In this document: piece after piece, positions 16,927 through 26,111 of the stretch | How the letters are laid out: each line of letters opens with the position of its first letter | Position numbering within the stretch: the stretch's first letter is position 1 | Origin: G965203045 sp965203045 | Lineage (GTDB): Bacteria > Pseudomonadota > Gammaproteobacteria > PS1 > Pseudothioglobaceae | Assembly: GCA_965203045.1 (NCBI GenBank) | Contig: OZ241850.1 | Location: 1,488,001 to 1,552,000 of the forward strand | Direction: 5' to 3' | DNA length: 64,000 nt | Translations under genes and position numbers: made by a program | Notes under the pieces: model-generated | Seen by the model: the letters and a program-made list of their open reading frames with translations, nothing else | The model's database searches: none | Told to the model about the DNA's origin: nothing

Positions 16927-18033
16927 TCAAGTCTCCACTTGCTTTAAATAATGATTAATAACAATTTTTTCATCAAAATATTTAATAACTTTTTCTCTGC
17001 CTGCTTTACCCATCTGAGTGCGTTTCTTAGAGGATAATGCTAGCATATCTAGCATTTTATTTGCTAAATCTTTGCTATTTTTTACTTGGCATAAATAGCC
17101 ATTAATTCCATCATCTACCACATCTTTACAACCAACTACATTGGTTGCTATTATTGGTTTTTCCATAGCCGCTGCTTCTAATAAACTCCTAGGCAAACCT
17201 TCCCTATAAGATGGTAGCACAACACAGTCTGCTTGAGCAATGACGGTTTCTACTTCTTCGCTCATACCTAAATAATGGACAATGCTTTGCTTTTGCCAAT
17301 TATTTAATTCTCCCTTGCTAATAGCAGTGCGATTCATAACTCCTAATTGCCCCAGCAATTGAAATTCAACCAAAGGTTTTTGTTTTTTAACTATGGTTGC
17401 TGCTTGGACAAATTCAATAATGCCTTTATCTTTTAATAATCTTGCAATTAGTAAAAATTTAAAATGTTTATTTTTTTGGTTAAGCATAGGTTTAAATTTT
17501 ACTAAATCAACACCACTGCCGGGCAGGGTAGTGGTTTTTGTCGCTGTTATTAGTCTGTATTTGATAAATAATTCTCTATCGTTGTTATTTTGAAAAAATA
17601 CTTGATGGTTAAATCTTAAAAATAGCCTATAAAGCAATTTAACTAATTTTGTTACGATGTTTTGTTTAATAAAAATAGTTCCTAAACCGGTAATATTACT
17701 AATATGTTTAGTATTTGTTATTTTAGAAATAGCCGAACCATAAATATTAGGCTTAATGCTAAAACTAAAAACAAAATTTGGTTTTAGTTTTTGATATAGA
17801 CGCAATAATGCAATTATTGTGCCAAAATCTTTTAATATATTTAATCCTTTAGCATCAAAATCAATGTGGTGGAAACTAAATTCTTTGGCAATTAAATTGG
17901 AGTAATAATTATCCACAGGCGCGCTAAAACTAACCTTAACACCAGCCTTAGCTAAACTGCGAGCTAAATTCATTCTAAAATTATAAGCATACCAAGCATC
18001 ATTTGCTAAAATTAATGCTTTTTTATTTTTCAA
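16927..18033 (-). CDS. GT4-family glycosyltransferase
   Basis: A 368-residue GT-B enzyme. The N-terminus (ALILANDAWYAYNFRMNLA) with FSIKPNIYG and HISNITGLGTIF places it in the capsule/O-antigen GT4 branch related to WbpH-like N-acetylgalactosaminyl or galactosyl transferases. FLLIARLLKDKGI opens the nucleotide-sugar domain and YREGLPRSLLEAAAMEKPIIAT carries the E-x7-E motif. It overlaps the AsnB-like gene upstream by 11 bases and so belongs to the three-gene minus-strand operon 21057-16927. Confidence 0.85.
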   Translation of the reverse strand: MKNKKALILANDAWYAYNFRMNLARSLAKAGVKVSFSAPVDNYYSNLIAKEFSFHHIDFDAKGLNILKDFGTIIALLRLYQKLKPNFVFSFSIKPNIYGSAISKITNTKHISNITGLGTIFIKQNIVTKLVKLLYRLFLRFNHQVFFQNNNDRELFIKYRLITATKTTTLPGSGVDLVKFKPMLNQKNKHFKFLLIARLLKDKGIIEFVQAATIVKKQKPLVEFQLLGQLGVMNRTAISKGELNNWQKQSIVHYLGMSEEVETVIAQADCVVLPSYREGLPRSLLEAAAMEKPIIATNVVGCKDVVDDGINGYLCQVKNSKDLANKMLDMLALSSKKRTQMGKAGREKVIKYFDEKIVINHYLKQVET

Positions 18034-19924
18034 GCCACATCTCCTGCCACATTTGATATACTAAAATAAACCAAATTAGAGTGCTGTTATCTTTGCCACT
18101 AAAAAATTCATTCTTTAATTTACCTACCATATCCACATTAAAAATATTTTTATTTAGTTTATTTACACCTAAGTGATAATTTACTAAATGTTTTAAATCG
18201 CCTCGTAACCATTTATTAAGCGGGATTTGAAAACCTGATTTTGGTTTATCTACCAAACTTTTTGGTAAATAATGATATAAAAGTTGTCTTAATAAATACT
18301 TGCCTTGTTTGTTTTTGTATTTTAATGTGCTGGGGACAGCTGCTATATATTCAATTAAACGATGGTCTAGTAGTGGTTCTCTTCCTTCTAAACTAATATG
18401 CATTGCTGCTCTATCAATTTTGGTTAACACATCACCACTTAAAAATAATTGACTATCTTTTGCCATCATATAATCTAAAGGTGCTAAATTATCTTTATTA
18501 TCAAACATAGAAAAAATATCAATTTTTGACTTAACTTTTAGCATATTAGCCACTTGTTTTGCATCAACATAAGAGCTTGCATTCATAAAAGCTTCAGCAA
18601 GATTTTTGCTGTAAATAGCACGTTTAAATTTTAAGTATTTATCTCTGAAATTCGTTTGTTTGATATTTCGGGGTAAACAATAATTAATTGTGCTTGCTAA
18701 ATTAGTAGGAATAAGTCTAATTAGTAGTCTTAATAAAGCTAATATCAATGGCTTTTTAAATAAGGATTGTATTTTGTTTAATGCAAAATATTTACTATAG
18801 CCGCCAAAAACTTCATCACCGCCATCAGCGCTTAGGGCAACACCAACCTTAGCTTTAGTTTTTTTTGCAACTACCATAGTTGCTAGTGCCGAACTATCGC
18901 CAAAGGGTTCATCGTAATAAAAAGGAAATTTTTCTATTAAATCAAGCATATCTTTATTGTGCATATAATACTCATTATGACTAGTACCTAAATAGTTGGC
19001 AATAGACTTTGCGTGTCTTGCTTCGTTGTATTTTTCATCTTCAAAACCAATGGTAAAAGTGTTGATTGTTTTTGCATTTTTCTTAGCTAAAATAGCGGTA
19101 ATGAAACTACTATCATAACCACCGCTTAAAAATATTCCCACTGGGACATCTGCTATCATTCTTAAATTAATAGCATCGTCTAATATATGTTGTAGGTCGC
19201 CTAATATTTGTGTTTCATTTTTGCTACTTTTTTGTTTTTTATAGTAACTAATAATATCCCAATAACAATGTGTATTAAATGTTTTATTACTAAGATCAAA
19301 TGTTAAATAATTTCCAGCTTTTAGTTTATAACAATTTTGAAAAATTGTATGCGGGGCAGGTATATAACCAAATTGAAAAAAAAATGGCAATATATCTAAA
19401 TTTTGTTGTTTTTGAAAATTAGGATGTTCAATAAAAGATTTCAATTCAGAAGAAAAAATGAAATTATTACCATTATAGTAATAATATAGAGGTTTAACGC
19501 CAAGTCTATCACGCGCTAAAATAAGTTTATTCTCTTTTTTATCATGTATAGCAAAAGCAAACATTCCAACAAATTTTGCTAAACAATCCATTCCCCACTG
19601 TTTATAACTATATAAAACTACCTCAGTATCACTGCTAGAGTTAAATTTATGGCCTAAATTTTTTAATTCGGAGCGAATTTTTTGAAAATTATAAACCTCT
19701 CCATTAAATACAATTACATATTGTTTGCACTGACTAACAAAGGGTTGATGCGCTTTTTTAGTTAAATCTTGAATGGCTAGACGATTATGCCCTAAATGAA
19801 CACCAGAGTTATTATCATAAAAACTACCGCTATCATCAGGCCCGCGATAGACCTGAAGCTCTAGCATTTTATCAATAATATCTAAACATTTTTGTCTATC
19901 AATAAAACCAACTAATCCACACAT
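18023..19924 (-). CDS. AsnB-like glutamine amidotransferase (full length)
   Basis: Asparagine-synthase family protein of 633 residues, normal length for the family. MCGLVGFI gives the nucleophile Cys2, NGEVYNF and SDTEVVLYSY mark the glutaminase domain, FLSGGYDSSF is the pyrophosphate loop, and GREPLLDHRLIEY and KSGFQIPLNKWLRG lie near the end. It sits between two glycosyltransferases, overlapping one by 13 bases and the other by 11, so it is translated as part of a glycan operon. AsnB paralogues in O-antigen loci are thought to amidate uronic acid residues. A general asparagine synthetase role cannot be excluded. Confidence 0.85.
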   Translation of the reverse strand: MCGLVGFIDRQKCLDIIDKMLELQVYRGPDDSGSFYDNNSGVHLGHNRLAIQDLTKKAHQPFVSQCKQYVIVFNGEVYNFQKIRSELKNLGHKFNSSSDTEVVLYSYKQWGMDCLAKFVGMFAFAIHDKKENKLILARDRLGVKPLYYYYNGNNFIFSSELKSFIEHPNFQKQQNLDILPFFFQFGYIPAPHTIFQNCYKLKAGNYLTFDLSNKTFNTHCYWDIISYYKKQKSSKNETQILGDLQHILDDAINLRMIADVPVGIFLSGGYDSSFITAILAKKNAKTINTFTIGFEDEKYNEARHAKSIANYLGTSHNEYYMHNKDMLDLIEKFPFYYDEPFGDSSALATMVVAKKTKAKVGVALSADGGDEVFGGYSKYFALNKIQSLFKKPLILALLRLLIRLIPTNLASTINYCLPRNIKQTNFRDKYLKFKRAIYSKNLAEAFMNASSYVDAKQVANMLKVKSKIDIFSMFDNKDNLAPLDYMMAKDSQLFLSGDVLTKIDRAAMHISLEGREPLLDHRLIEYIAAVPSTLKYKNKQGKYLLRQLLYHYLPKSLVDKPKSGFQIPLNKWLRGDLKHLVNYHLGVNKLNKNIFNVDMVGKLKNEFFSGKDNSTLIWFILVYQMWQEMWLEK

Positions 19925-21057
19925 ATTTGTTGGTATTTTTTTACAATCTTATCGATACGAAAATCTTTTGCTCTTCTAATTGCCTTAGTAGCAAACTCAT
20001 TTCTAAGGGTTTTATTAGATAATATCAATTTAATCGCTTCTGTCATTTTTTCTATATTATTAACTGGGGTCAAAATACCATATTCTGCTATTTCTAAATT
20101 GACTTTCAACTGGATATTAATATCAGTATCTGGTGCTAAAATCTCCCTTGGGCCACTCAGGCAATCAGTAGCAATTATCGCACAACCACATGCCATTGCC
20201 TCTACTACAACGTTTGGAAAACCTTCAACATTAGAACTAAGTATAAAAATACCACACTTAGATAAATATTTATAAGGATTATTATCAAAACCTAAAAAAA
20301 ATACTTTATTATCAATTTTTAATGATTTTGTTAATTGTTCTAAATTACTCTTTTTTTCACCACTACCTAAAATATACAAATTAAAATTTTGCTCAATATT
20401 AGCCATAGATTTTAGTAATAAAGGATAATTTTTCCTCTCAAGCAGGCTACCTACACTAATTATATTGATATTTTTATCAATGGTAATTTTGCTTTTTTTA
20501 CTCGCAAGCGTTTTAATGTGAGTTAAATCATAAGGGTTATAAATAGCAGTCTTGGCAACCCTAACACCAAAATTAACATCTAAGTCACTAATAATTACTT
20601 TAGAGACAGCAATAATATGATTTGCTTTGTTGTAGAGTTTTTTAATCAAAAATTTATGTATTAGTGAATTTAGTGAATTATTTGTATACATTGAACTAGA
20701 CATAGCTCTTTCGCTGATAACAATTTTATGCAAGCTAAAAGAAGAGCTCACAATATTGATATAATTTGCTCTGTGTAAAAAACTAACAATTGTTTTAAAT
20801 TTGTGCTTTTTAATAATTTTATTAAATTTATAGGTGATAATTGGCAGTCTTAAAAGTTTTGCCGTCTTACTATTATTTTTGTTTTCATTTAGGTTAATGA
20901 TATTTATTCTTTTATCCAAATCGTAGTGGACCTGATTCTCTATTAAAATCAAAAAGCAATCATATTTAGCTACCAGATGGTTAAGCAAAGTAGTCACCGC
21001 GCGTTCTGCTCCACCACCTGCTAGGGAGTTAATAAAAAATACAATTTTTTTATTCAT
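19912..21057 (-). CDS. GT4-family glycosyltransferase
   Basis: A 381-residue GT-B glycosyltransferase, first gene of the minus-strand operon. The start FFINSLAGGGAERAVTTLLNH is the classic GT4 N-terminal glycine-rich loop. INIISVGSLLERKNYPLLL opens the C-terminal domain, and SNVEGFPNVVVEAMACGCAI has the E-x7-E motif. SGPREIL follows. The family includes PglA/PglH/PglJ-type N-acetylgalactosaminyl transferases, but specificity is not resolved. It is divergent from the UbiA-like gene at 21169 with 111 bases between them. Confidence 0.85.
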   Translation of the reverse strand: MNKKIVFFINSLAGGGAERAVTTLLNHLVAKYDCFLILIENQVHYDLDKRINIINLNENKNNSKTAKLLRLPIITYKFNKIIKKHKFKTIVSFLHRANYINIVSSSFSLHKIVISERAMSSSMYTNNSLNSLIHKFLIKKLYNKANHIIAVSKVIISDLDVNFGVRVAKTAIYNPYDLTHIKTLASKKSKITIDKNINIISVGSLLERKNYPLLLKSMANIEQNFNLYILGSGEKKSNLEQLTKSLKIDNKVFFLGFDNNPYKYLSKCGIFILSSNVEGFPNVVVEAMACGCAIIATDCLSGPREILAPDTDINIQLKVNLEIAEYGILTPVNNIEKMTEAIKLILSNKTLRNEFATKAIRRAKDFRIDKIVKKYQQICVD

Positions 21058-21103
21058 TTAAAAAATTAAAATTACACCAGCGCCAAATTATAATGTATTA
21101 TCC

Positions 21104-21130
21104 GCTAAGTCATTTGAAAAATGAGCTAAG
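21104..21130. promoter_or_regulatory. Operator-like symmetric element between divergent glycan operons
   Basis: TCATTT-GAA-AAATGA (21110-21124) is a perfect inverted repeat with 6-base arms, and it is flanked on both sides by the direct repeat GCTAAG (21104-21109 and 21125-21130). It lies in the only gap between the divergent operons at 21057 and 21169. No dedicated regulator is seen nearby, so its role is a guess. Confidence 0.3.
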
Positions 21131-21168
21131 TTATACACTTAATTATAAAACTTATATAAAATGCGAGA

Positions 21169-22038
21169 ATGCGCAGCACTGACTTTTTACAATTAATACG
21201 TTATCAGCATTATATAAAAAATTTTTTTATATTTTTACCACTATTTTTTTCAAGTCAAATCACCAACATAATCCTTTTGCAAAAAACTGGTATTGTATTT
21301 ATCGTTTTTTGTATTTTTGCCAGTGTTATTTATATTATTAACGATATTGCAGATATTAATTATGATAAGCAACATCCAATAAAAAATACTCGTCCGTTAG
21401 CCTCTGGCACCACCGATATCAAAAGTGCAGTTATGTTGATAGTGGCATTGCTGGGTATTGGTATTACACTGCTTTATTTTTTACCTCAGATGGTTGTGCT
21501 AATTTTATTAATTTATGTGGGTTTGAATATTGCTTATAGTTATTCTCTAAAACATATTGCTATTATTGATGTTAGTGTTGTTGCTGTTGGTTTCGTGTTA
21601 CGCTTATTTGCTGGGGCGGTAGTTGGTGGAATTATACTATCTAATTGGATTGTGATAATGACCTTTTTATTAGCGCTATTTTTAGCGCTTGCAAAACGTC
21701 GTGATGATGTTTTACTCCTAAATAGTGGCACTAGAACCAGAAAAGTAATTGATGGCTATAGTCTTAATTTTATTGATAATGCAATGATGCTTATGGCTTC
21801 GGTGGTAATCGTTGCCTATCTTTTATATACAACCTCAACCCATAGCATAACTCAATTTAATAGCCAATATTTATATTTAAGTGTTATTTTTGTGATTTTA
21901 GGCATTATGCGTTATATGCAACTAACTATTGTTAAGAAAAAAAGTGGTTCTCCAACAAAAATTGCCTTAACAGATAGATTTATGCAGATAATTATTGCGG
22001 GCTGGGTATTGTTCTTTATTTGGACTTTGTATTTGTGA
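21169..22038 (+). CDS. UbiA-family prenyltransferase, decaprenyl-phosphate phosphoribosyltransferase-like
   Basis: A 289-residue membrane protein with about 8-9 helices. NDIADINYDKQHP near residue 63 is the NDxxDxxxD Mg/diphosphate-binding motif, followed by RPLASG. FLLALFLALAKRRDD near residue 170 is the second, DPPR-synthase-like motif in place of the usual DxxxD. These features resemble Rv3806c-type enzymes, which transfer phosphoribose from PRPP to polyprenyl phosphate, rather than ubiquinone UbiA. The downstream gene is GtrA-like, as in mycobacterial arabinan loci. It is the first gene of a long overlapping operon. Confidence 0.75.
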   Translation: MRSTDFLQLIRYQHYIKNFFIFLPLFFSSQITNIILLQKTGIVFIVFCIFASVIYIINDIADINYDKQHPIKNTRPLASGTTDIKSAVMLIVALLGIGITLLYFLPQMVVLILLIYVGLNIAYSYSLKHIAIIDVSVVAVGFVLRLFAGAVVGGIILSNWIVIMTFLLALFLALAKRRDDVLLLNSGTRTRKVIDGYSLNFIDNAMMLMASVVIVAYLLYTTSTHSITQFNSQYLYLSVIFVILGIMRYMQLTIVKKKSGSPTKIALTDRFMQIIIAGWVLFFIWTLYL

Positions 22039-22427
22039 TAGCAATTAAATATAGTTTGTTTGCAATTATATCTATTATGTTAAATTTAGGTTCTCAATAT
22101 ATATTTTTGTATTTTTATCAAGGCTATTTAGCGCTTTATATAGCAATATTTATAGGTATATCATTGGGTTTGATAAGTAAGTATATTTTAGACAAAAAAT
22201 ATATTTTTTATTATGTAGCAATGGGTAAATATGATGATGGTAAGAAATTTTTACTCTATGCTACAATAGGCGGGGTTCTCACTATTATTTTTTTAGTTTT
22301 TGAATTAGGATTTCATTATTTATTTGCTACAGAATATGCTAAATACGTTGGTGCTTTAATCGGCATTAGCATTGGTTATACGGGTAAGTATTTTCTAGAT
22401 AAACGTTATGTTTTTAATGATATTTAA
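22035..22427 (+). CDS. GtrA-family membrane protein
   Basis: About 130 residues with four membrane helices, typical of GtrA/DPMS-like proteins that help move polyprenyl-linked sugars across the inner membrane. YILDKKYIF and YFLDKRYVF are two copies of the conserved helix-end motif K-x-x-L-D-K-x-Y-x-F. I start it at GTG 22035, which overlaps the preceding stop in a GTGA arrangement, rather than at TTG 22020. Coupling to the DPPR-synthase-like gene suggests it handles the lipid-linked pentose made there. Confidence 0.8.
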   Translation: MIAIKYSLFAIISIMLNLGSQYIFLYFYQGYLALYIAIFIGISLGLISKYILDKKYIFYYVAMGKYDDGKKFLLYATIGGVLTIIFLVFELGFHYLFATEYAKYVGALIGISIGYTGKYFLDKRYVFNDI

Positions 22428-22429
22428 TA

Positions 22430-24625
22430 ATGAAAAAAAAGAAACGTAATAAAAAACTAGCTAGTATTACATCTATTAAAAAACCAAATAATATTACTAC
22501 CCAAAAAACAACCACTATTGCCACTAATCAAACAATATCTATTCGGCAAGATTATGCTTTTCCTGCACTACTTAAGCTAAGTTTTTTGCTATTGATGGTA
22601 GTAATTATTGGATTGCCTATTAATACTATCTTTGATTTTTCTCTATTGACTATTAGTATTATTTTTGTAATCACTACTAGTATAAAAAGCGCGCCCAAAG
22701 AGTGGTTAATTGCTTTTTTAGTGGTTGTATTGTTAAGGTTGACATTGTGGTTAATACCAGATTTAGAGATTCAAGAAGGACATAATTATTTCACTTACAA
22801 AGATAGAGGCGAAGTTTTAGAGAAAACTTTACCCAAAGATGTGTTTATTTTTGCTAAAAAAATGTTGCAAGTACAGTATCCGCTAAAAGGTAGGGTGTGT
22901 GAAGATAAAGAATATTGTTGGGGATATTCTACTATTAAGCATAAAGTTCCTAATTATCCGGGACCAAAAACAACATTTGCTTTTTCTGGCGATGCTGTTT
23001 TTCAAGATGCCAAATATTCACGCGTAGTAGATAGTATTGATTTTGATAACCAAAACAGCCAGAGAGCAGACTTTTTAAACACTAGTAATATTAATTGGTA
23101 TTGGTTTGGCAATCCTAAAATAGACGGCATTATTCCTAGGACCAAAGTGCCACAATTTGTGCTTTATGAATTTCCAAAACAAGCAATTGGTGGGAAACTT
23201 TGTTGGCAAGGTTATTTAATGTGGCAGCAGGATAATAGTTTTAAGCCTTTGTTAAATAAAACTAAAAAATGTCAAACATTAAACACAAAAGATATAGGCA
23301 AACAAATTTATGGTTTTTCTATTTTGCATAATTTACCACTACAAATAGAATTCAAGCCACCCACTAGGGCCTATGTTTGGCAAATAATTGAAGACGTACT
23401 TAAAATTTTAACAATTGCTTATTTGTTAGTCTTGCTATTAGCTAGGAATTGGCAAGTTAAAAAAGAGTGGTATCAATTTGGCATATTTTCTATTACCACT
23501 CTAATTATAGCTGCTATCTTAAATCATAATGACATTTATAGCCAACTAATATTTAGAGTCCACCAAGCTGGTAATGATGGTCTAACTCATATTAGTTTTG
23601 GCAGAGTAATGTTAGAACAGTTACTATCTGGTAATATTGTTGAGTTTTTGCGTGGCGGTATTGATGTTTTTTACTATATGCCCGGCTTGCGTTATTTTAG
23701 ATCTTTGGAACAAGTCATTTTTGGTTCAACTAACTTTGGTTATATTTTATTATTATTTTTTATGGCATTGTTTTTATGGAAATTTATTAATATATTTTTT
23801 AAAAATAGAATATTTAGCTTAAGTTTATTGGCAATTTTTGTGTTAACACCGTGGTTGGAGGTTTTTGGATTTAGTTTTGAGTTTTATCAGCAAATCATGT
23901 TTGCAGGTTTTCCCGGTACTGCGGCTTATAGCTTTTTATTAATGGGTTTGTATTTAATATTTAATTATTTTGATGATAAGCATAGGTTTGTTTATTTTGC
24001 TTATTGGGCAGGATTGACTTTAGCGCTGGCAGCTTTTATGCGTCCTAATTTAGCCCTAATGCTAACAGCGTTATTGCTAGGTTTGTTTGTTCTGCTGATT
24101 TATCAAAAACGTTATAAAGAAATATTAATTTTTGGTAGCGGTTTCGCTTTTATTTTGTTAGTTCCATTGCATAATATTTATTTTGGTTCTCGCTTTGTTG
24201 CCCTAACTGATGCCGCTTTTATTAAAGCAAATTTTATTACTTCACCAAGTGTTTATTGGCAAGCATTAATTAATTTTTTAAATGGTGAAACTACCAATAT
24301 TACTCAGCATGCGCAGTTTAGATGGCGATGGTGGGCGCAGGGCAGCTATGATTTTTTAAGGTTTGATGCGATGTTCCCAGCCGGAGTCAATATATTTTTG
24401 CATTTAACTATTTTTATCACTACACTAATAGGTCTATTTTATAGAAAATTAAATTTAGCGCCGCAATTGAAAATATTTATTTTAGCGATATTTATCCAAC
24501 ATATTTCTATGTTTATGTGGCGTCCATCTTATCGTTATTCAGCGATAATATGGTTACTTACTTTTATTATTGCAATATTAATTAGCAAACAGTTTTATTA
24601 TTTAAAATTTAGTAAAAAAAGATGA
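22430..24625 (+). CDS. Large GT-C-like integral membrane protein, function unknown
   Basis: A 731-residue protein. It starts with a Lys/Thr-rich cytoplasmic tail (about residues 1-40), then three hydrophobic segments (about 45-110), a soluble loop of over 200 residues with several Cys and Trp (about 112-325), and many helices to the C-terminus. Acidic sites follow the loop (HNDIYS, AGNDGLTH), as in GT-C glycosyltransferases that use lipid-linked sugars outside the inner membrane. I do not recognise a named family. Its place after a DPPR-synthase-like gene and GtrA suggests a pentosyl (perhaps arabinofuranosyl-like) transferase; this is inference. Confidence 0.6.
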   Translation: MKKKKRNKKLASITSIKKPNNITTQKTTTIATNQTISIRQDYAFPALLKLSFLLLMVVIIGLPINTIFDFSLLTISIIFVITTSIKSAPKEWLIAFLVVVLLRLTLWLIPDLEIQEGHNYFTYKDRGEVLEKTLPKDVFIFAKKMLQVQYPLKGRVCEDKEYCWGYSTIKHKVPNYPGPKTTFAFSGDAVFQDAKYSRVVDSIDFDNQNSQRADFLNTSNINWYWFGNPKIDGIIPRTKVPQFVLYEFPKQAIGGKLCWQGYLMWQQDNSFKPLLNKTKKCQTLNTKDIGKQIYGFSILHNLPLQIEFKPPTRAYVWQIIEDVLKILTIAYLLVLLLARNWQVKKEWYQFGIFSITTLIIAAILNHNDIYSQLIFRVHQAGNDGLTHISFGRVMLEQLLSGNIVEFLRGGIDVFYYMPGLRYFRSLEQVIFGSTNFGYILLLFFMALFLWKFINIFFKNRIFSLSLLAIFVLTPWLEVFGFSFEFYQQIMFAGFPGTAAYSFLLMGLYLIFNYFDDKHRFVYFAYWAGLTLALAAFMRPNLALMLTALLLGLFVLLIYQKRYKEILIFGSGFAFILLVPLHNIYFGSRFVALTDAAFIKANFITSPSVYWQALINFLNGETTNITQHAQFRWRWWAQGSYDFLRFDAMFPAGVNIFLHLTIFITTLIGLFYRKLNLAPQLKIFILAIFIQHISMFMWRPSYRYSAIIWLLTFIIAILISKQFYYLKFSKKR

Positions 24626-25257
24626 TTATTCCTAAATTAACATTAGTAAAATCTATTCATCAAGTTGCTAAAAAACTACCGTTTTTGCATTGGTTAAAAA
24701 GCATCAGCAGGCCCATTGTTAGCCCATTAAATATCGTGTTATCTTATATTCCCCAAAATGCAAACTTAATAGATATTGGTTGTGGTAATGGCACTTTATT
24801 ACATTTAGCATATAAATTTAGTGGAATTAAATATGCTTATGGCTATGATATATTAGCTAATAATATAAAAAATTCCATTACTACTAATTATCCAAAATCT
24901 AAGGTTTTAGTAGAATACAAAGATAAAATGCCTAGTTTGGATAAATTTACAACCATAACACTTTTAGATGTTTTACACCATTTGCCTGTTGATAAACAAT
25001 TTAGCTTTATCAAAGAAATTATTGATAAGATGGGTTTGGGGGATATTTTTATTTTGATGGACATTAATGCCAGTAATTTTATTGGTAAGTGGGCAAACCA
25101 ATTGCATGATTTAATTATTAATAAAGAGTGGGTTAATCCTAGAAAAATAGAAGAAATAAAACAATTATTTAATGCTACTGATGTAGAAATTATTAGCAGT
25201 AGTAAGCATCAAAATTTGTGGTATGGACATTATTTGTTTATAGTTAAAAAGCAATGA
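24622..25257 (+). CDS. SAM-dependent methyltransferase
   Basis: Class I methyltransferase of 211 residues. ANLIDIGCGNGTLLHLA at about residues 48-64 is motif I, YGYDIL motif II, and TITLLDVLHHLP the post-motif region. The ATG overlaps the upstream stop as ATGA, so it is coupled to the membrane protein. Its substrate is probably a sugar or the polyprenyl-linked glycan, but nothing in the sequence decides it. Confidence 0.75.
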   Translation: MIIPKLTLVKSIHQVAKKLPFLHWLKSISRPIVSPLNIVLSYIPQNANLIDIGCGNGTLLHLAYKFSGIKYAYGYDILANNIKNSITTNYPKSKVLVEYKDKMPSLDKFTTITLLDVLHHLPVDKQFSFIKEIIDKMGLGDIFILMDINASNFIGKWANQLHDLIINKEWVNPRKIEEIKQLFNATDVEIISSSKHQNLWYGHYLFIVKKQ

Positions 25258-26111
25258 AAATTTTACTAACAGGCGCTGGTGGCTTTATTGGCAGTTATTT
25301 TGTCAAGCATTATGAGCGGAGTTATCATATAATACCATTTTCGTTTTCTGCTGATGATTTTACTAAATTATCGCTAGCTGCTATTGATGTAGTGGTGCAT
25401 TTGTCGGCGTTGGTACATGAAAAAGGAAAGGTGGGCAAGGATAGTTATTGGCGTATTAATGTTGATAATACTGAAAAATTAGCAATTAAATCAAAACAAT
25501 TTGCTGTTAAACAATTCATTTTTATTAGCACTATTAAGGTGTTTGGTGAAGAAAATAATATTGCTTATAATGAAAATAGCCAGTTATTACCACAAGATGA
25601 TTATGCTAAAAGTAAGTTAGCAGCTGAGCAAGTTTTGCAGCATCTGGCTGATACTAGTTTCAAAGTAGCAATTATTAGAACGCCAATTGTCTATGGTAAG
25701 GGAGTGAAAGCAAATTTATTAAGTTTGATGAGGTTAGTTAAATTAATGCCAGTTTTACCCTTTAAAAACACTAATAACAAACGCACTATGGTCTATATAG
25801 CTAATCTGTGCGCTATGCTTGATAAGATTATTGCTAAACGAGTAAGCGGTGTTTTTTTAGCAGGCGATGATAGTAGTATATCTACCAGTGAATTGATTAA
25901 ATTGATTGCAAAATATCAAAATAAACATATAAGACTTTATAATATTCCTTTTTTCACTGCTATACTGGCAAAAGTTAAACCTCAAATTTATAGACGTTTG
26001 TATGATAATTTAGTGGTTGATAATACACTTAGTAAGCAAAAGCTCGGCATAACTAAACAGCTTAGTTTAGCAAGTGGTATTGAAAATATGTGTAATGAAA
26101 ACAGTATTTGA
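25254..26111 (+). CDS. NAD-dependent epimerase/4-reductase (WbpV/WreQ-like SDR)
   Basis: Extended SDR of 285 residues. TGAGGFIGS at 6-14 binds NAD(P), HLSALVHEKG near 49-58 and FISTIKVFGE (90-99) are characteristic of the WbpV/WbfT branch, and Y117-x3-K121 is the catalytic pair. In Pseudomonas and Rhizobium the equivalent enzyme reduces UDP-4-keto-6-deoxy-GlcNAc to UDP-QuiNAc. The WbpM-like dehydratase that makes that substrate lies two genes downstream. It overlaps both neighbours (ATGA upstream, 17 bases downstream). Confidence 0.75.
   Translation: MKILLTGAGGFIGSYFVKHYERSYHIIPFSFSADDFTKLSLAAIDVVVHLSALVHEKGKVGKDSYWRINVDNTEKLAIKSKQFAVKQFIFISTIKVFGEENNIAYNENSQLLPQDDYAKSKLAAEQVLQHLADTSFKVAIIRTPIVYGKGVKANLLSLMRLVKLMPVLPFKNTNNKRTMVYIANLCAMLDKIIAKRVSGVFLAGDDSSISTSELIKLIAKYQNKHIRLYNIPFFTAILAKVKPQIYRRLYDNLVVDNTLSKQKLGITKQLSLASGIENMCNENSI

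Noticed and set aside
21615..21622. GGCGGTAG, the core of the ops element bound by RfaH in polysaccharide operons
   Set aside because: It is inside the UbiA-like coding sequence, where it encodes conserved hydrophobic residues, lacks the downstream ops bases, and is far from an operon leader.
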